Positions 1 through 8,802 of a stretch of DNA of 64,000 bases are shown one piece after another. The stretch comes from an uncultured Ignavibacteriota bacterium (GTDB lineage: Bacteria; Bacteroidota; Ignavibacteria; UBA10030; UBA8401): the NCBI GenBank assembly GCA_903884005.1, contig CAISDA010000006.1:124001-188000 (forward strand). Reading direction: 5' to 3'. Below the pieces are notes generated by a model, which saw only the letters and a program-made list of their open reading frames with translations, did not search any database and was not told where the DNA came from. Within the stretch, counting starts at the first letter, position 1. Each line of letters begins with the position of its first letter. The translations under genes were made by a program, and so were the position numbers.

Positions 1-2386
1 TGACGGCATTCATTGCATTTTCTATTTCACCCTCGGTCAGCGTTCGCTCGGCCGATGCGAATCGAAGCGAGTATGCAACGCTCTTCATGCCATCGCCGAC
101 CGACTTTCCTTCAAACAAATCGAACAACTCAACAGACCGTAACAGCATGCCTCCGCTTTCGCGAATTGTTTCTTCAATTGAAGCGGACGGTACTCCTTTT
201 TCCACTATGAATGCTGCATCCCGTTCAACAACAGGATACTTTAAGACATGGACATATTGCTTGAAGGTACGTTCAGTTTCTTCGAGCGCTTCAAGCGAAA
301 GCTCGGCAATGAAAACAGCCGTTTCGATCTTGAGTTTTTTGCAGACCTCCGGATGGACCCGGCCAAAATACCCCGCATAAACTCCATTTATTTCAATACC
401 AATTCTTTGGTCAGTTAAAGGATGTTGTGCATCATAGTAAATAAATCGATATTTGTCAAGAGCAATTTTATTTAAGAGTGATGTGACGACTCCCTTCATG
501 TCGAATATGTCCACCGCTCGTTCGGATCCGGTCCAGGATTTGGGCGCCGCCATCCCGGTCAAACAGATCCCGGTGAGTTCCCGTTCAGTGAATCCGGCGA
601 TCGGACCGCCGGTATCGCCCGCATCGGCAACAGTGAATCCTCTTCCCATTTCAAAGATGCGCATGCTTTCGGTGCCGTAGTTGCTGTTATGGACCACCGT
701 TTGCAGCAGCGAGACGCTCAGATTCGGACGCATGACCGACTGTTCTTTGCTGATCGGATTCATGAGTTTCACCAATGTGTCGGAGAAGATGGATGCCGTC
801 GCTTCGTCGAGCAGACTGTTCGACACGATCTCATTGAATCCGCTGGCGACGAGCCATTCCCTCACATGGTCAGACACCGCCGCGCTGACGCGTTTGTTCG
901 AAAAATCTATTTCACTCACCATCTTGTCGTCGATGTTCGTGAAGCCGTGCAGCCGTGCAGCCTCTTCCGCCATATCGATCTCCTGGTCGATATCGGGACG
1001 AAACGTCGGGATAATGCAATCCAACTCTCCGGGGGCGGTCTCTTCAACCTCGATGCCGATCGAGGTGAAATATCCGATCATATCGGCCGCAGGAATTTCG
1101 GTGCCCAGAATGCGGTTGACCCGGGAAGAGCGGACATGGACCGATTTTTTTTCGATGGGCACCGGGTACACGTCTATGACGCCGGCACAGACGGTGCCTC
1201 CGGCCATTTCGGTGATCAGCGACGTGGCCCGATTGAGAGCGTCGAGTGTTGCCGAGGGATCGATGCCGCGCTCGAAACGGTACGATGCATCGGTGCTTAA
1301 CCCCAGGTGCTTCGATGTCTTGCGTATGCTGACCGGATTGAAGTATGCGCTTTCAAGCAGCACCGATGTGGTCGACGCTGTGATCTCGGTATTTTCACCA
1401 CCCATGACGCCGGCAACCGCCACCGCCCTGTCTGCGTCGCAGATCATGAGTGCGTTGCCGGGGAGCGTGCGTTCTTTCCCATCCAATGTCACAAATTTTT
1501 CGTTCGCCGCGGCGGTCTTCACAACGATCGCTTTTCCGGCAAGTGTGTCGAAATCGAACGCATGAAGGGGTTGATTGTATTCGAGCATAACAAAATTCGT
1601 GGCGTCCACAACGGCATTGATAGGACGGACACCGGCGACGGTCAGGTATTTTTGCATCCACGCCGGCGACGGGCCGTTCGAGATATTCCGAATGACGCGG
1701 GCGGCGTAACGGGGACAATCGACTCTGTTTTCGATGCGCACCGAAGCTGCCGCCGCAACATCGTCGCCGATTGTTTCGGTAACAACGGACACTGGAAGCT
1801 TCAACGGGACGCCGAAGGCCGAGGCCACCTCACGGGCGATGCCGATGTGGCCCAGGCAGTCGGGACGGTTCGGCGTGACGCCGATCTCGAACGCGACATC
1901 ATCCATGCCCAAATACTCTGCAAGCGGCTGTCCGATCCTGGCATCGGCATCGAGCACCATGATGCCGGCGGCGTTTTCGCTCAGGCCCAACTCGGATTCC
2001 GCGCAGATCATGCCGTTGGATTCTTCGCCCCGGATTTTCGCCTTGGCAATGGTGAACGGTTTTCCCTCGGGATCGTGCATGTTGCTCGGTATGAGTGCGC
2101 CCACGAGCGCAACCGGCACTCGTTGTCCGGCCTCGACATTGGGAGCCCCGCAGACAACGCGGATCGTTTCCGTTGCGGATATCTGCACGTCGCAGAGCGA
2201 CAATTTATCGGCCTTCGGATGCTTTGTCACACTGGTGACGGACCCGACCACGAACTTGTCGAATTTTCCGCCGAGGTCTTCAATGCTCTCGACTTCGAGT
2301 CCGGCCGACGTTAATTTTTGCGCGATCGCGTCCGGAGCAGCATCGACGTCGACATATGTTCGCAACCACTGTAATGAAATACGCAT
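1..2386 (-). CDS. pheT: Phenylalanyl-tRNA synthetase beta subunit, 3' end outside window
   Basis: Beta subunit of the PheS2-PheT2 enzyme that charges tRNA-Phe. Translating the minus strand from the ATG at 2386 gives 795 codons with no stop, starting MRISLQWLRTYVDVDA. An N-terminal tRNA-binding (EMAP-like) domain spans about residues 40-150. B3/4 and B5 domains follow, and the FDX-ACB anticodon-binding domain runs into the window edge, ending LTEGEIENAMNAV. The family is about 800 residues long, so only the last few residues are missing. It lies downstream of pheS, but a 204-bp gap containing a palindromic repeat separates the two, which is unusual because these genes are normally adjacent or overlapping. 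The long plus-strand frames opposite it are shadows. Confidence 0.97.
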   Translation of the reverse strand, partial: MRISLQWLRTYVDVDAAPDAIAQKLTSAGLEVESIEDLGGKFDKFVVGSVTSVTKHPKADKLSLCDVQISATETIRVVCGAPNVEAGQRVPVALVGALIPSNMHDPEGKPFTIAKAKIRGEESNGMICAESELGLSENAAGIMVLDADARIGQPLAEYLGMDDVAFEIGVTPNRPDCLGHIGIAREVASAFGVPLKLPVSVVTETIGDDVAAAASVRIENRVDCPRYAARVIRNISNGPSPAWMQKYLTVAGVRPINAVVDATNFVMLEYNQPLHAFDFDTLAGKAIVVKTAAANEKFVTLDGKERTLPGNALMICDADRAVAVAGVMGGENTEITASTTSVLLESAYFNPVSIRKTSKHLGLSTDASYRFERGIDPSATLDALNRATSLITEMAGGTVCAGVIDVYPVPIEKKSVHVRSSRVNRILGTEIPAADMIGYFTSIGIEVEETAPGELDCIIPTFRPDIDQEIDMAEEAARLHGFTNIDDKMVSEIDFSNKRVSAAVSDHVREWLVASGFNEIVSNSLLDEATASIFSDTLVKLMNPISKEQSVMRPNLSVSLLQTVVHNSNYGTESMRIFEMGRGFTVADAGDTGGPIAGFTERELTGICLTGMAAPKSWTGSERAVDIFDMKGVVTSLLNKIALDKYRFIYYDAQHPLTDQRIGIEINGVYAGYFGRVHPEVCKKLKIETAVFIAELSLEALEETERTFKQYVHVLKYPVVERDAAFIVEKGVPSASIEETIRESGGMLLRSVELFDLFEGKSVGDGMKSVAYSLRFASAERTLTEGEIENAMNAV

Positions 2387-2434
2387 TGTGTGCTATTTAT
2401 ATTTTTATAATAACTCGGCGTGCACCAAAATCAT

Positions 2435-2578
2435 TGTCATCCTGAGCGAAGCGAAGGATCTACAACAGTGATTGATACATGCATCAATAAATTCATGTTC
2501 CCCGGTGCGGATGTTTATTAGATTCTTCGGTCGCTCGAGCTCCCTAATAATGACAGGGACGATAGAGTACGCTGAGCA
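2435..2578. repeat. Dispersed palindromic repeat, family B copy 1 (pheS-pheT gap)
   Basis: The left arm at 2435-2461 (TGTCATCCTGAGCGAAGCG...) and the right arm at about 2520-2555 are imperfect reverse complements. They could fold into a long hairpin in the pheS-pheT transcript. A tail at 2552-2578 containing GACAGGGACGATAGAGTAC is found again, with the same arms, at 47117-47222. This looks like a REP- or MITE-like element; no coding capacity is visible. Confidence 0.8.
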
Positions 2579-2590
2579 GCGACATATTTA

Positions 2591-3625
2591 TTAAAATTGC
2601 CGTAAAAACCGGACATCGTTTTCGAACAATAGACGGATGTCGTTGATGCCGTGGCGCAGGAGCGCGGTGCGGTCGACGCCCATGCCGAAGGCATAGCCGG
2701 TGAACTCTTCGGGATCGATGCCGACGTTCCGGAACACATTCGGATGGACCATGCCTGCGCCGAGCACTTCAAGCCATCCGCTTTGTTTGCAGATGCGGCA
2801 CCCTTTGCCCTTGCAGAGGAAGCAGCTGATATCCATTTCGAGGCTCGGTTCGGTGAACGGGAAATAGCTCGGCCGAAATTTGTATTTGATATCGTTGCCG
2901 TAAAATTGTTTTGCGAACGCGACGAGCGTCCCTTTGAGTTCGCTGAAGCTCACATGTTTGTCGACAAAGAGCCCTTCCACCTGGTGGAATGTGCAGTAGC
3001 TTCGCGCACTGATGGCTTCGTTGCGATAGACACGCCCGGGCATGATCGTCCGGATGGGCGGCTGCTGTTTCTTCATCGTCCGGATCTGCACCGGGGATGT
3101 ATGCGTGCGGAGCAGCACATCCTTCGACACGAAAAACGTATCCTGCATGTCGCGGGCAGGATGATTCGGGTGGAAGTTGAGCGCCTCAAAATTGTGATAG
3201 TCGTCTTCGATCTCGGGCCCGTTGGCGATATCGAATCCCATGGCGACAAAAATGGATTTGATCTCGTTGAGCGTCTGCGTCACCGGATGCAGGGAGCCTG
3301 CGGGGAGCGTGCGTCCGGGCAGCGTCAGGTCGACTTGCGATGGTGCCGCGGCTGCGGCGCTTTCAACGCGCGCGGCTGCCTCGGCGAAGATGCCTTCGGC
3401 GTAGTGTTTCAGCTCGTTGAGTTTTTTTCCGAAGACGGGCTTATCGGGGCCCGGCAGCGATTTCATCGCTTCGAAGAGCGAGGCGACCTTGCCGTTGCGC
3501 GAGAGGAACGTGATGCGGAACGCTTCGGCATCGGCCTGGGTGGCAACGGCAGCAACAGCCCCCGCGAGTTCTTCGCGGAGCACGTAGATTGCCGTGTGGA
3601 GTGATTGAGCGGTTATCTGTGCCAT
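2591..3625 (-). CDS. pheS: Phenylalanyl-tRNA synthetase alpha subunit
   Basis: Catalytic alpha subunit of PheRS, 344 residues, the usual family length. The start [20 protein letters not shown] at 3625 was chosen because a longer frame to 3706 adds 27 residues of non-homologous sequence running into the upstream terminator. The N-terminal coiled-coil arm (about residues 1-90) precedes the class II core. Visible are motif 2 around [15 protein letters not shown], and motif 3 as [14 protein letters not shown] near the C terminus. A cysteine-rich stretch ([14 protein letters not shown]) lies before motif 3, as in some PheS proteins. The gene probably has its own promoter, because a strong terminator separates it from rplT. 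Confidence 0.97.
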   Translation of the reverse strand: MAQITAQSLHTAIYVLREELAGAVAAVATQADAEAFRITFLSRNGKVASLFEAMKSLPGPDKPVFGKKLNELKHYAEGIFAEAAARVESAAAAAPSQVDLTLPGRTLPAGSLHPVTQTLNEIKSIFVAMGFDIANGPEIEDDYHNFEALNFHPNHPARDMQDTFFVSKDVLLRTHTSPVQIRTMKKQQPPIRTIMPGRVYRNEAISARSYCTFHQVEGLFVDKHVSFSELKGTLVAFAKQFYGNDIKYKFRPSYFPFTEPSLEMDISCFLCKGKGCRICKQSGWLEVLGAGMVHPNVFRNVGIDPEEFTGYAFGMGVDRTALLRHGINDIRLLFENDVRFLRQF

Positions 3626-3692
3626 AAAGGAGGAAGACGGATGCCGCCCGCATGCGAACGGCTCCGCCCAAACAATCGTGTCTGGAAAATTA

Positions 3693-3739
3693 AAAAAGCT
3701 CTCCACCGCTTTTGTTAAAATTCGGATGGAGAGCTTTTT
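3693..3739 (-). terminator. Intrinsic terminator after rplT
   Basis: Perfect 13-bp inverted repeat: AAAAAGCTCTCCA at 3693-3705 and TGGAGAGCTTTTT at 3727-3739, with a 21-nt loop. On the minus strand the stem ends in a T run. It lies just past the rplT stop codon, so it should end the thrS-infC-rpmI-rplT transcript. The flanking A/T runs make it potentially bidirectional. Confidence 0.88.
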
Positions 3740-3751
3740 GTGAGAACTCAG

Positions 3752-4099
3752 TTACGCTTTTACAAACCTGATGATTTCAGCAAAAGCATCCGGATTATGA
3801 ACGGCAAGTTCTGCGAGCACCTTGCGGTTGATCGATATCTGCTTCTTGATGAGGCCGTCGATCAAGCGCGAGTATGTCAGCCCGTGCAAGCGAGCTGCAG
3901 CGTTGATACGGGTAATCCACAGTTGACGGAATGTACGCTTCTTGGCTTTGCGATCGCGATAGGCGTATTGATACCCTTTGTCGACCGCGTGCTTGACAAC
4001 TGTCAGCACTTTACTTCTCGCACCCCAATAACCTTTCGCTTCTGCGATAATACGCTTGCGACGGCGATGGGAGGCAACTTTGTTTTGCGAACGTGGCAT
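3752..4099 (-). CDS. rplT: 50S ribosomal protein L20
   Basis: Early-assembly protein of the large ribosomal subunit that binds 23S rRNA; 115 residues, the standard length. The sequence opens [20 protein letters not shown] and contains the conserved KGYWGARSK and [16 protein letters not shown] segments of L20. It is the last gene of thrS-infC-rpmI-rplT, 50 bp after rpmI, and is followed by a strong terminator. In E. coli and Bacillus, L20 represses this operon by binding the mRNA; whether that holds here cannot be seen. Confidence 0.98.
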   Translation of the reverse strand: MPRSQNKVASHRRRKRIIAEAKGYWGARSKVLTVVKHAVDKGYQYAYRDRKAKKRTFRQLWITRINAAARLHGLTYSRLIDGLIKKQISINRKVLAELAVHNPDAFAEIIRFVKA

Positions 4100-4149
4100 A
4101 GTTGCTCTTGGCTCCTATAATAAAAAAAATGGAACGGTGATTTAAATAG

Positions 4150-4344
4150 TTAGGCTAACAGCATCAAGCGGATATTCTTCTCTTCCACGACCGACACGAG
4201 TGTCGAATGGCGCAGATGACGTTTCCGCTTCGTGCTTTTGCTCGTCAAGATATGGCTGCGGTTCATTTTCCGCCGTTTGATCTTGCCCGTGCCTGTGACA
4301 CCGAACGTCTTGCAAGCGCCGCGGTGTGATTTCATCTTCGGCAT
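4150..4344 (-). CDS. rpmI: 50S ribosomal protein L35
   Basis: Small basic protein of the large ribosomal subunit; 64 residues. The start [20 protein letters not shown] is the family signature (MPKxKxhrgaaKRFk.TgtGk), followed by the expected [15 protein letters not shown]. It sits 15 bp after infC and 50 bp before rplT, the conserved infC-rpmI-rplT arrangement. Confidence 0.98.
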   Translation of the reverse strand: MPKMKSHRGACKTFGVTGTGKIKRRKMNRSHILTSKSTKRKRHLRHSTLVSVVEEKNIRLMLLA

Positions 4345-4359
4345 ACTGTTCCTTTGTGC

Positions 4360-4938
4360 TTATGGTGTTTGTTTAACTGCTGAAGGTTTTTTATCTCCGG
4401 CTCCGTCTGCCGGCTTTATTTTTACGGCTTTGTCGGGGACAAGCAACACGATCATGTTGCGTCCCTCCATGTGGATCGGCTGGTCGATCTTTGCAACATT
4501 GGCAAGCCGTTCCACAAATTTTATCAATAATGTCTCGCCCAGTTCCTTGTAGGCGATCTCGCGTCCCTTAAAGATCACCGTCGCCTTGACCTTGTCGCCT
4601 TCGTCAATGAACGTGAGGGCATGCTTGGTCTTGAATTCAAAATCGTGGCTGTCCGTATTCGGATGGAACCGCAGTTCCTTCACTTGCGAGACGTGCTGGT
4701 GCTTCTTTTGCAGCTTTTCTTTTTTCGCAAGCTCGTACTTAAACTTGCCGAAGTCCATGATCTTGCAGACAGGCGGCACTGCATTCGGCACAACCTCGAT
4801 GAGGTCCTTTTCTTTCGCTTGTGCGAGCGCGATCGCTTCGCGCGGCGACATTACTCCGATTTGTTGACCGCCGTCGTCAATCACACGGATCATGTCAACT
4901 CGAATTTCGTCATTCAGACGGGGACGTTTTGCTTTAAT
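4360..4938 (-). CDS. infC: Translation initiation factor IF-3, AUU start codon
   Basis: IF-3 binds the 30S subunit, keeps 50S away and checks the initiator tRNA-start codon match. Reading only from the first ATG (4893) would lose conserved N-terminal residues. Upstream in frame, an ATT codon at 4938-4936 gives (M)KAKRPRLNDEIRVDMIRVID, which restores the RLNDEIRV hallmark and a 192-residue protein. A ribosome-binding site, AGGAGA, lies about 7 nt before the ATT and touches the thrS stop codon. AUU is the start used by E. coli infC, where it allows IF-3 to repress its own translation. The N-domain spans about residues 8-85 and the C-domain about 90-175. The Lys/Ala-rich C-terminal tail is longer than in E. 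coli. Confidence 0.95.
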   Translation of the reverse strand: MKAKRPRLNDEIRVDMIRVIDDGGQQIGVMSPREAIALAQAKEKDLIEVVPNAVPPVCKIMDFGKFKYELAKKEKLQKKHQHVSQVKELRFHPNTDSHDFEFKTKHALTFIDEGDKVKATVIFKGREIAYKELGETLLIKFVERLANVAKIDQPIHMEGRNMIVLLVPDKAVKIKPADGAGDKKPSAVKQTP

Positions 4939-4944
4939 GCGCGT

Positions 4945-4951
4945 ATCTCCT
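4945..4951 (-). promoter_or_regulatory. Ribosome-binding site of infC overlapping the thrS stop
   Basis: AGGAGA on the minus strand lies about 7 nt before the AUU codon of infC and overlaps the thrS TAG (4950-4952). This supports the non-ATG start and suggests that infC translation is coupled to thrS. Confidence 0.75.
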
Positions 4952-6890
4952 ATACAGTGAGTTGGTGAACAGAGTTTTCGTGCTGAATCTGTTTGATGAA
5001 TTCTTCGAGCGCCATGGCGCCCGAGTCGCCGTGCTTATGCCTGCGTATGGCCACCGTGCCGGCTTCTTTTTCCTTCTCGCCGACGACGAGCATGTACGGC
5101 ACTTTCTTCATTTCGTGTTCGCGGATCTTGTATCCGACCTTTTCGCTGCGGTCGTCGAGCTCCGCGCGGATGCCTGATGAGGTCAGCGTATCGAAAACTG
5201 TTTTCGCGTATTCCGCGTGCGCGCTTGCGATCGGCAGCACGACGGCCTGCACGGGCGCCAGCCAGACGGGAAATTCTCCGGCGAAGTGTTCGATCAAGAG
5301 TCCGATGAAGCGCTCCATCGAGCCGAACGGCGCCCGGTGTATGATCACGGGACGGTGCTTCAGTCCGTCGGAGCCTGTATATTCGAGGTCGAACCGTTCG
5401 GGCATCACATAATCCACCTGGACCGTTCCCAGCTGCCACGAGCGGCCGATGGCGTCCTTTACGATGAAGTCGATCTTCGGGCCGTAGAACGAGGCCTCGC
5501 CGATGCCGATGAAATAATTGAGGCCCATCTCATCCGCGACTTCCTTGATCTCGCGCTGCGCCTGGTCCCAAAATTCTGTGTTGCCGCCGTATTTTTCGGC
5601 GTTCGTATCGTCGCGGTACGAGAGGCGCGTCTTGACCTCCATGCCGAACGTGGTGAACACGAGCTGCGTGAGTTCGACCGTGTTGCGGATTTCCTGCTTC
5701 AACTGGTCGTGCGCGCAGTAGATGTGCGCGTCGTCCTGCGTGAATCCGCGCACGCGCGTAAGTCCGTTCAACTCGCCCGACTGCTCGTATCTGTATACCG
5801 TGCCGAATTCGGCCAGGCGCACCGGCAGGTCGCGGTAGGAGCGCGGCTTCGAGCTGTAGATCTGGTGATGGTGCGGGCAGTTCATCGGCTTGAGCAGAAA
5901 CTGCTCCCCGTCTTCCATCGTGATCGGCGCGAACTGCGATTCCTTGTAGTACGGGTAGTGCCCGGACGTTCTGTACAGATTCAAATTGGCGATGTGCGGC
6001 GTCACAACGGACTGGTAGCCGCGCTTGCGCTGTTCGGCGCGCAGAAAATTTTCGAGCTGTTCGCGGATCACGGTTCCCTTCGGGAGCCAGATCGGAAGTC
6101 CGCCGCCGATCGCCGGCGAGAGCAGGAACAATTCCAGTTCCTGTCCGAGCTTGCGATGGTCTCTGCGCTTGGCCTCTTCGATGCGGAAGAGATGGTCGTC
6201 GAGTTCCTGCTTTGTCGGGAACGTGATGCCGTAGATCCGCTGCAGCATCTTGTTCTTTTCCGATCCGCGCCAGTAGGCGCCGGCGATGCTCATCAATTTG
6301 ATGAACTTGATCTTTCCCGTGGACGGCAGATGCGGCCCGGCGCACAGGTCTGTGAACGTGCCGTGATGGTACATGCTGATCTGCCGGCCCTTGAACTCGT
6401 CCAGCAATTCCAGTTTGTACGGATCGTTCTTCGTCTTGAAATAGTCGACAGCCTCTTCCCACTTCACTTCGCTGCGTTCATACGGCACGTCGCGTTTCGT
6501 ACTCTCAACCATCTTCGTTTCGATGGCCTGCAGGTCGGCCTGCGTGAGCGAGTGATCGCCCATATCCAGATCGTAGTAAAAGCCGTTTTCGATGGACGGG
6601 CCGATACCGAATTTTGTTCCCGGAAACAGCGTTTCGATCGCTTCGGCCATCAAGTGGGCGGAACTGTGCCAGTAGGTGTCCTTGCCTTCGGGATCGTTCC
6701 ATGTAAAAATTTTAATTGCTGCGTCGCTCGTGACAGGACGCTGCAGATCCCACACTTCGCCGTTCACGGAGAACGAGAGGGCATTTTTTGCCAGACCGCG
6801 GCTGATGCTCTCGGCGATCTGCATGCCGGTCGTGCCTTGTTCGAAAGGTTTGCTGCTGCCGTCCGGAAAAATAATTGTTATACTAGACAT
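4950..6890 (-). CDS. thrS: Threonyl-tRNA synthetase
   Basis: Charges tRNA-Thr and edits mischarged Ser; 646 residues from MSSITIIFPDGS at 6890. The longer frame to 6947 adds 19 unlikely residues. Domain order is TGS (residues 1-60), the second additional editing domain with HSSAH at about residue 80 and the downstream CAGPH, the class II core with MNCPHHHQIY and RVRGFTQDDAHIY, and the C-terminal anticodon-binding domain from about 545 (PVWLAPVQAVVLPI). It is the first gene of thrS-infC-rpmI-rplT. No T-box or tRNA-like leader is evident upstream. Confidence 0.98.
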   Translation of the reverse strand: MSSITIIFPDGSSKPFEQGTTGMQIAESISRGLAKNALSFSVNGEVWDLQRPVTSDAAIKIFTWNDPEGKDTYWHSSAHLMAEAIETLFPGTKFGIGPSIENGFYYDLDMGDHSLTQADLQAIETKMVESTKRDVPYERSEVKWEEAVDYFKTKNDPYKLELLDEFKGRQISMYHHGTFTDLCAGPHLPSTGKIKFIKLMSIAGAYWRGSEKNKMLQRIYGITFPTKQELDDHLFRIEEAKRRDHRKLGQELELFLLSPAIGGGLPIWLPKGTVIREQLENFLRAEQRKRGYQSVVTPHIANLNLYRTSGHYPYYKESQFAPITMEDGEQFLLKPMNCPHHHQIYSSKPRSYRDLPVRLAEFGTVYRYEQSGELNGLTRVRGFTQDDAHIYCAHDQLKQEIRNTVELTQLVFTTFGMEVKTRLSYRDDTNAEKYGGNTEFWDQAQREIKEVADEMGLNYFIGIGEASFYGPKIDFIVKDAIGRSWQLGTVQVDYVMPERFDLEYTGSDGLKHRPVIIHRAPFGSMERFIGLLIEHFAGEFPVWLAPVQAVVLPIASAHAEYAKTVFDTLTSSGIRAELDDRSEKVGYKIREHEMKKVPYMLVVGEKEKEAGTVAIRRHKHGDSGAMALEEFIKQIQHENSVHQLTV

Positions 6891-7033
6891 TCGCTCATTC
6901 GATAAAAATAAAAAATCGGAGCAAAGAAACTCCGACGGGGCCGCCAAGTGTCATGAATATTACAGTATACACATAATTGCGCTCTTATGCAATATTTTTG
7001 TAAGTTTTCGATGAAATCGCGCCCCTCGCGCAA

Positions 7034-7549
7034 CTACCGCACGGTGCGGAGCATGGAAACGATATCGGATTCGACCACTTCGCGGGGTTGTTCGACGATG
7101 CGTCCGATCTCCTTCTTCCCCGCATAGACGATCAACGTGGGAACATTGATGATCGCATATGCCGCCTGCGCGTCGTCGTCGCATTTTTTCATCCGGTCCA
7201 CGCCGTAGAGTTCGATCCGGTCGCTAGAAACATTGAGCGCATCGAACACCTTGAACATTTTCGGCACTTCCGCCTTCGAATCCGAGCACCACGTGCCGAT
7301 AAACAGCACGAACCGCAGCTCGGATGACCGGCCGGCCAGGAATTTCAGAGGGATCGTTTCCGGCGTATACCGGTCGTATCCCGTGTGAAACCACTTAAAC
7401 GACGAATCCTTCTCGAGCACGGTGCGCGAGAACCGGCCGATCAGCACTTTTGTTCCGGTGATTTCGGTCTCAGTCCGATAAGCGTCGTGCACTGAAGAGC
7501 ATGAAACGACCGTCATTGCGGCCATGGCTATACTCACAATAAGTTTCAT
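7034..7549 (-). CDS. Thioredoxin-like lipoprotein with a single active-site cysteine
   Basis: Predicted lipoprotein of 171 residues: MKLIVSIAMAAMTVVSCSS carries a signal peptide with lipobox TVVS-C at residue 17. The thioredoxin fold is visible as FVLFIGTWCSDSKAEVPKMF, the position of the usual WCxxC, and NVPTLIVYAGKKEIGRIVE with the cis-proline loop. The second active-site cysteine is replaced (WCSDS), so a normal dithiol oxidoreductase role is unlikely. A GTG at 7588 would overlap the nadK stop by 4 nt, but the ATG at 7549 gives a clean signal peptide. It is probably transcribed with nadK. The function is unknown; extracytoplasmic redox sensing or peroxide reduction are guesses. Confidence 0.8.
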   Translation of the reverse strand: MKLIVSIAMAAMTVVSCSSVHDAYRTETEITGTKVLIGRFSRTVLEKDSSFKWFHTGYDRYTPETIPLKFLAGRSSELRFVLFIGTWCSDSKAEVPKMFKVFDALNVSSDRIELYGVDRMKKCDDDAQAAYAIINVPTLIVYAGKKEIGRIVEQPREVVESDIVSMLRTVR

Positions 7550-7584
7550 TCTGCCTGTTCTCCGACCGTGATACACAGTGCGCG

Positions 7585-8481
7585 TCACTTGCCGCCGTTG
7601 TTATAGACGCGGACATCCTTTCCCCACATCAATTTTGCCCGGAGCACATCGTAATAGCTTCTGTCTTTCGGCTTCACGAGCTTGATCGTGTAATCAGCCT
7701 TCTGGATGATCACGGTGAACGGCGGCTTCAGGACCTTTTCCTGCTGTCCGTCTGCGGTCACACGCGCCTCGGCCGGGCCTTCGGCGATGGTGATCCGAAT
7801 GATGCTCTCGTCCGGAACGATCATGGAGCGCGCCGTGAGCGTATGCGGGCAGATCGGCTGCAAGGTGAGCACGGTCGTTGTGGGCACCACGATCGGGCCG
7901 CCCGCGGCGAGCGCGTAGGCCGTTGTGCCCGTGGGCGTCGCAACAATGAGGCCGTCGCCGGTATATCCGATGAGATAATCATTGTCGACGAAAGCGGCAA
8001 ACTGGATCGAACGCGATGAACTGCTTTTATCCACCACAACGTCGTTCAGCGCCGTCATTTCCTCGTCCGATCCCTCGATCGACACCTTGATCACCGTGCG
8101 CTCTTCGACAGAATGTTGATTGTTGAGGATGTCGCGAATGAATGCATCCATTTCATCGAGCGACAGTTCCGCCAAAAATCCCAGCTTACCCAGATTGATG
8201 CCGACGATCGGCACCTGCGCCCTGCCGACCATGCGGGCCGTGGACAGCATGGTCCCGTCGCCTCCGAACGAAATGATGATGTCGCTCTGATTGACGAGAT
8301 TTTCATCGTCGAGCAGCTGATGCTTCGGAATGAGCTTGGACCCGAATTTTTTATTGACGATCTTCCCGAGTTCTTCGTGGACAAGAAATTCGATGTCTTC
8401 CTTTTCTTCGCAGTTCAAGAGGCGAAGCACGGCATCGCTGACAGTTTCCTTTGCAAGATTGCCGACTATTCCGAATTTCAT
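7585..8481 (-). CDS. nadK: NAD kinase
   Basis: Cytoplasmic ATP:NAD 2'-phosphotransferase that makes NADP; 298 residues, normal for the family. The diagnostic GGDGTMLSTAR motif is at about residues 73-83. NDVVVDK and TGDGLIVATPTGTTAYALAAGGP form the conserved C-terminal beta-sandwich core. It overlaps the upstream DUF1844 gene by 4 nt (8478-8481), so the two are likely translationally coupled. The thioredoxin-like lipoprotein gene follows. Confidence 0.97.
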   Translation of the reverse strand: MKFGIVGNLAKETVSDAVLRLLNCEEKEDIEFLVHEELGKIVNKKFGSKLIPKHQLLDDENLVNQSDIIISFGGDGTMLSTARMVGRAQVPIVGINLGKLGFLAELSLDEMDAFIRDILNNQHSVEERTVIKVSIEGSDEEMTALNDVVVDKSSSSRSIQFAAFVDNDYLIGYTGDGLIVATPTGTTAYALAAGGPIVVPTTTVLTLQPICPHTLTARSMIVPDESIIRITIAEGPAEARVTADGQQEKVLKPPFTVIIQKADYTIKLVKPKDRSYYDVLRAKLMWGKDVRVYNNGGK

Positions 8482-8783
8482 TGCTGCGCCTCGGGATGTT
8501 CCACCGCCGGCCTGGTATCGCCCTTCGCTTTTTCATCGACGAAGTTGATCTTCAATTCCTGAAGAACGGTCGACAGCATTTTTTGTTCATCGGCGGTAAC
8601 ACTCGCCTTCGTTTTTTCCTTGATCATATCCAGCATGTCGATCGCCTGCTCGGCCTGGGCAAGATCCCGTTCGATCTTCTCGGTAACGGGATGCTTCATC
8701 TTCCCCATGTGCAGCATTGCCTGATATTGAAAGATCGAAATGAGCTGTATGAAAAGCACTTGATTTTTTTCATCCGGTGTCAT
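8478..8783 (-). CDS. DUF1844 family protein
   Basis: Small protein of 101 residues starting MTPDEKNQVLFIQLISIFQY. The start at 8783 is fixed by a strong GGAGGAG site 5-6 nt upstream. The alpha-helical core, with MLHMGK near residue 25, IERDLAQAEQAIDMLDMI in the middle and LQELKINFV near the end, matches the DUF1844 pattern of unknown function. The C-terminal tail is acidic and proline-containing. It sits between an LPS glycosyltransferase and nadK and overlaps nadK by 4 nt. No activity can be assigned from sequence. Confidence 0.8.
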   Translation of the reverse strand: MTPDEKNQVLFIQLISIFQYQAMLHMGKMKHPVTEKIERDLAQAEQAIDMLDMIKEKTKASVTADEQKMLSTVLQELKINFVDEKAKGDTRPAVEHPEAQQ

Positions 8784-8802
8784 CGATACTCCTCCTTGAA
8801 TG

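Noticed and set aside
3626..3700. Possible T-box or phenylalanine attenuator leader before pheS
   Set aside because: Only the rplT terminator hairpin is visible; no leader peptide with Phe runs and no T-box core sequence.
5217..6905. 562-residue plus-strand frame opposite thrS
   Set aside because: Codon-position shadow of a fully recognised thrS; no domain seen in the translation.
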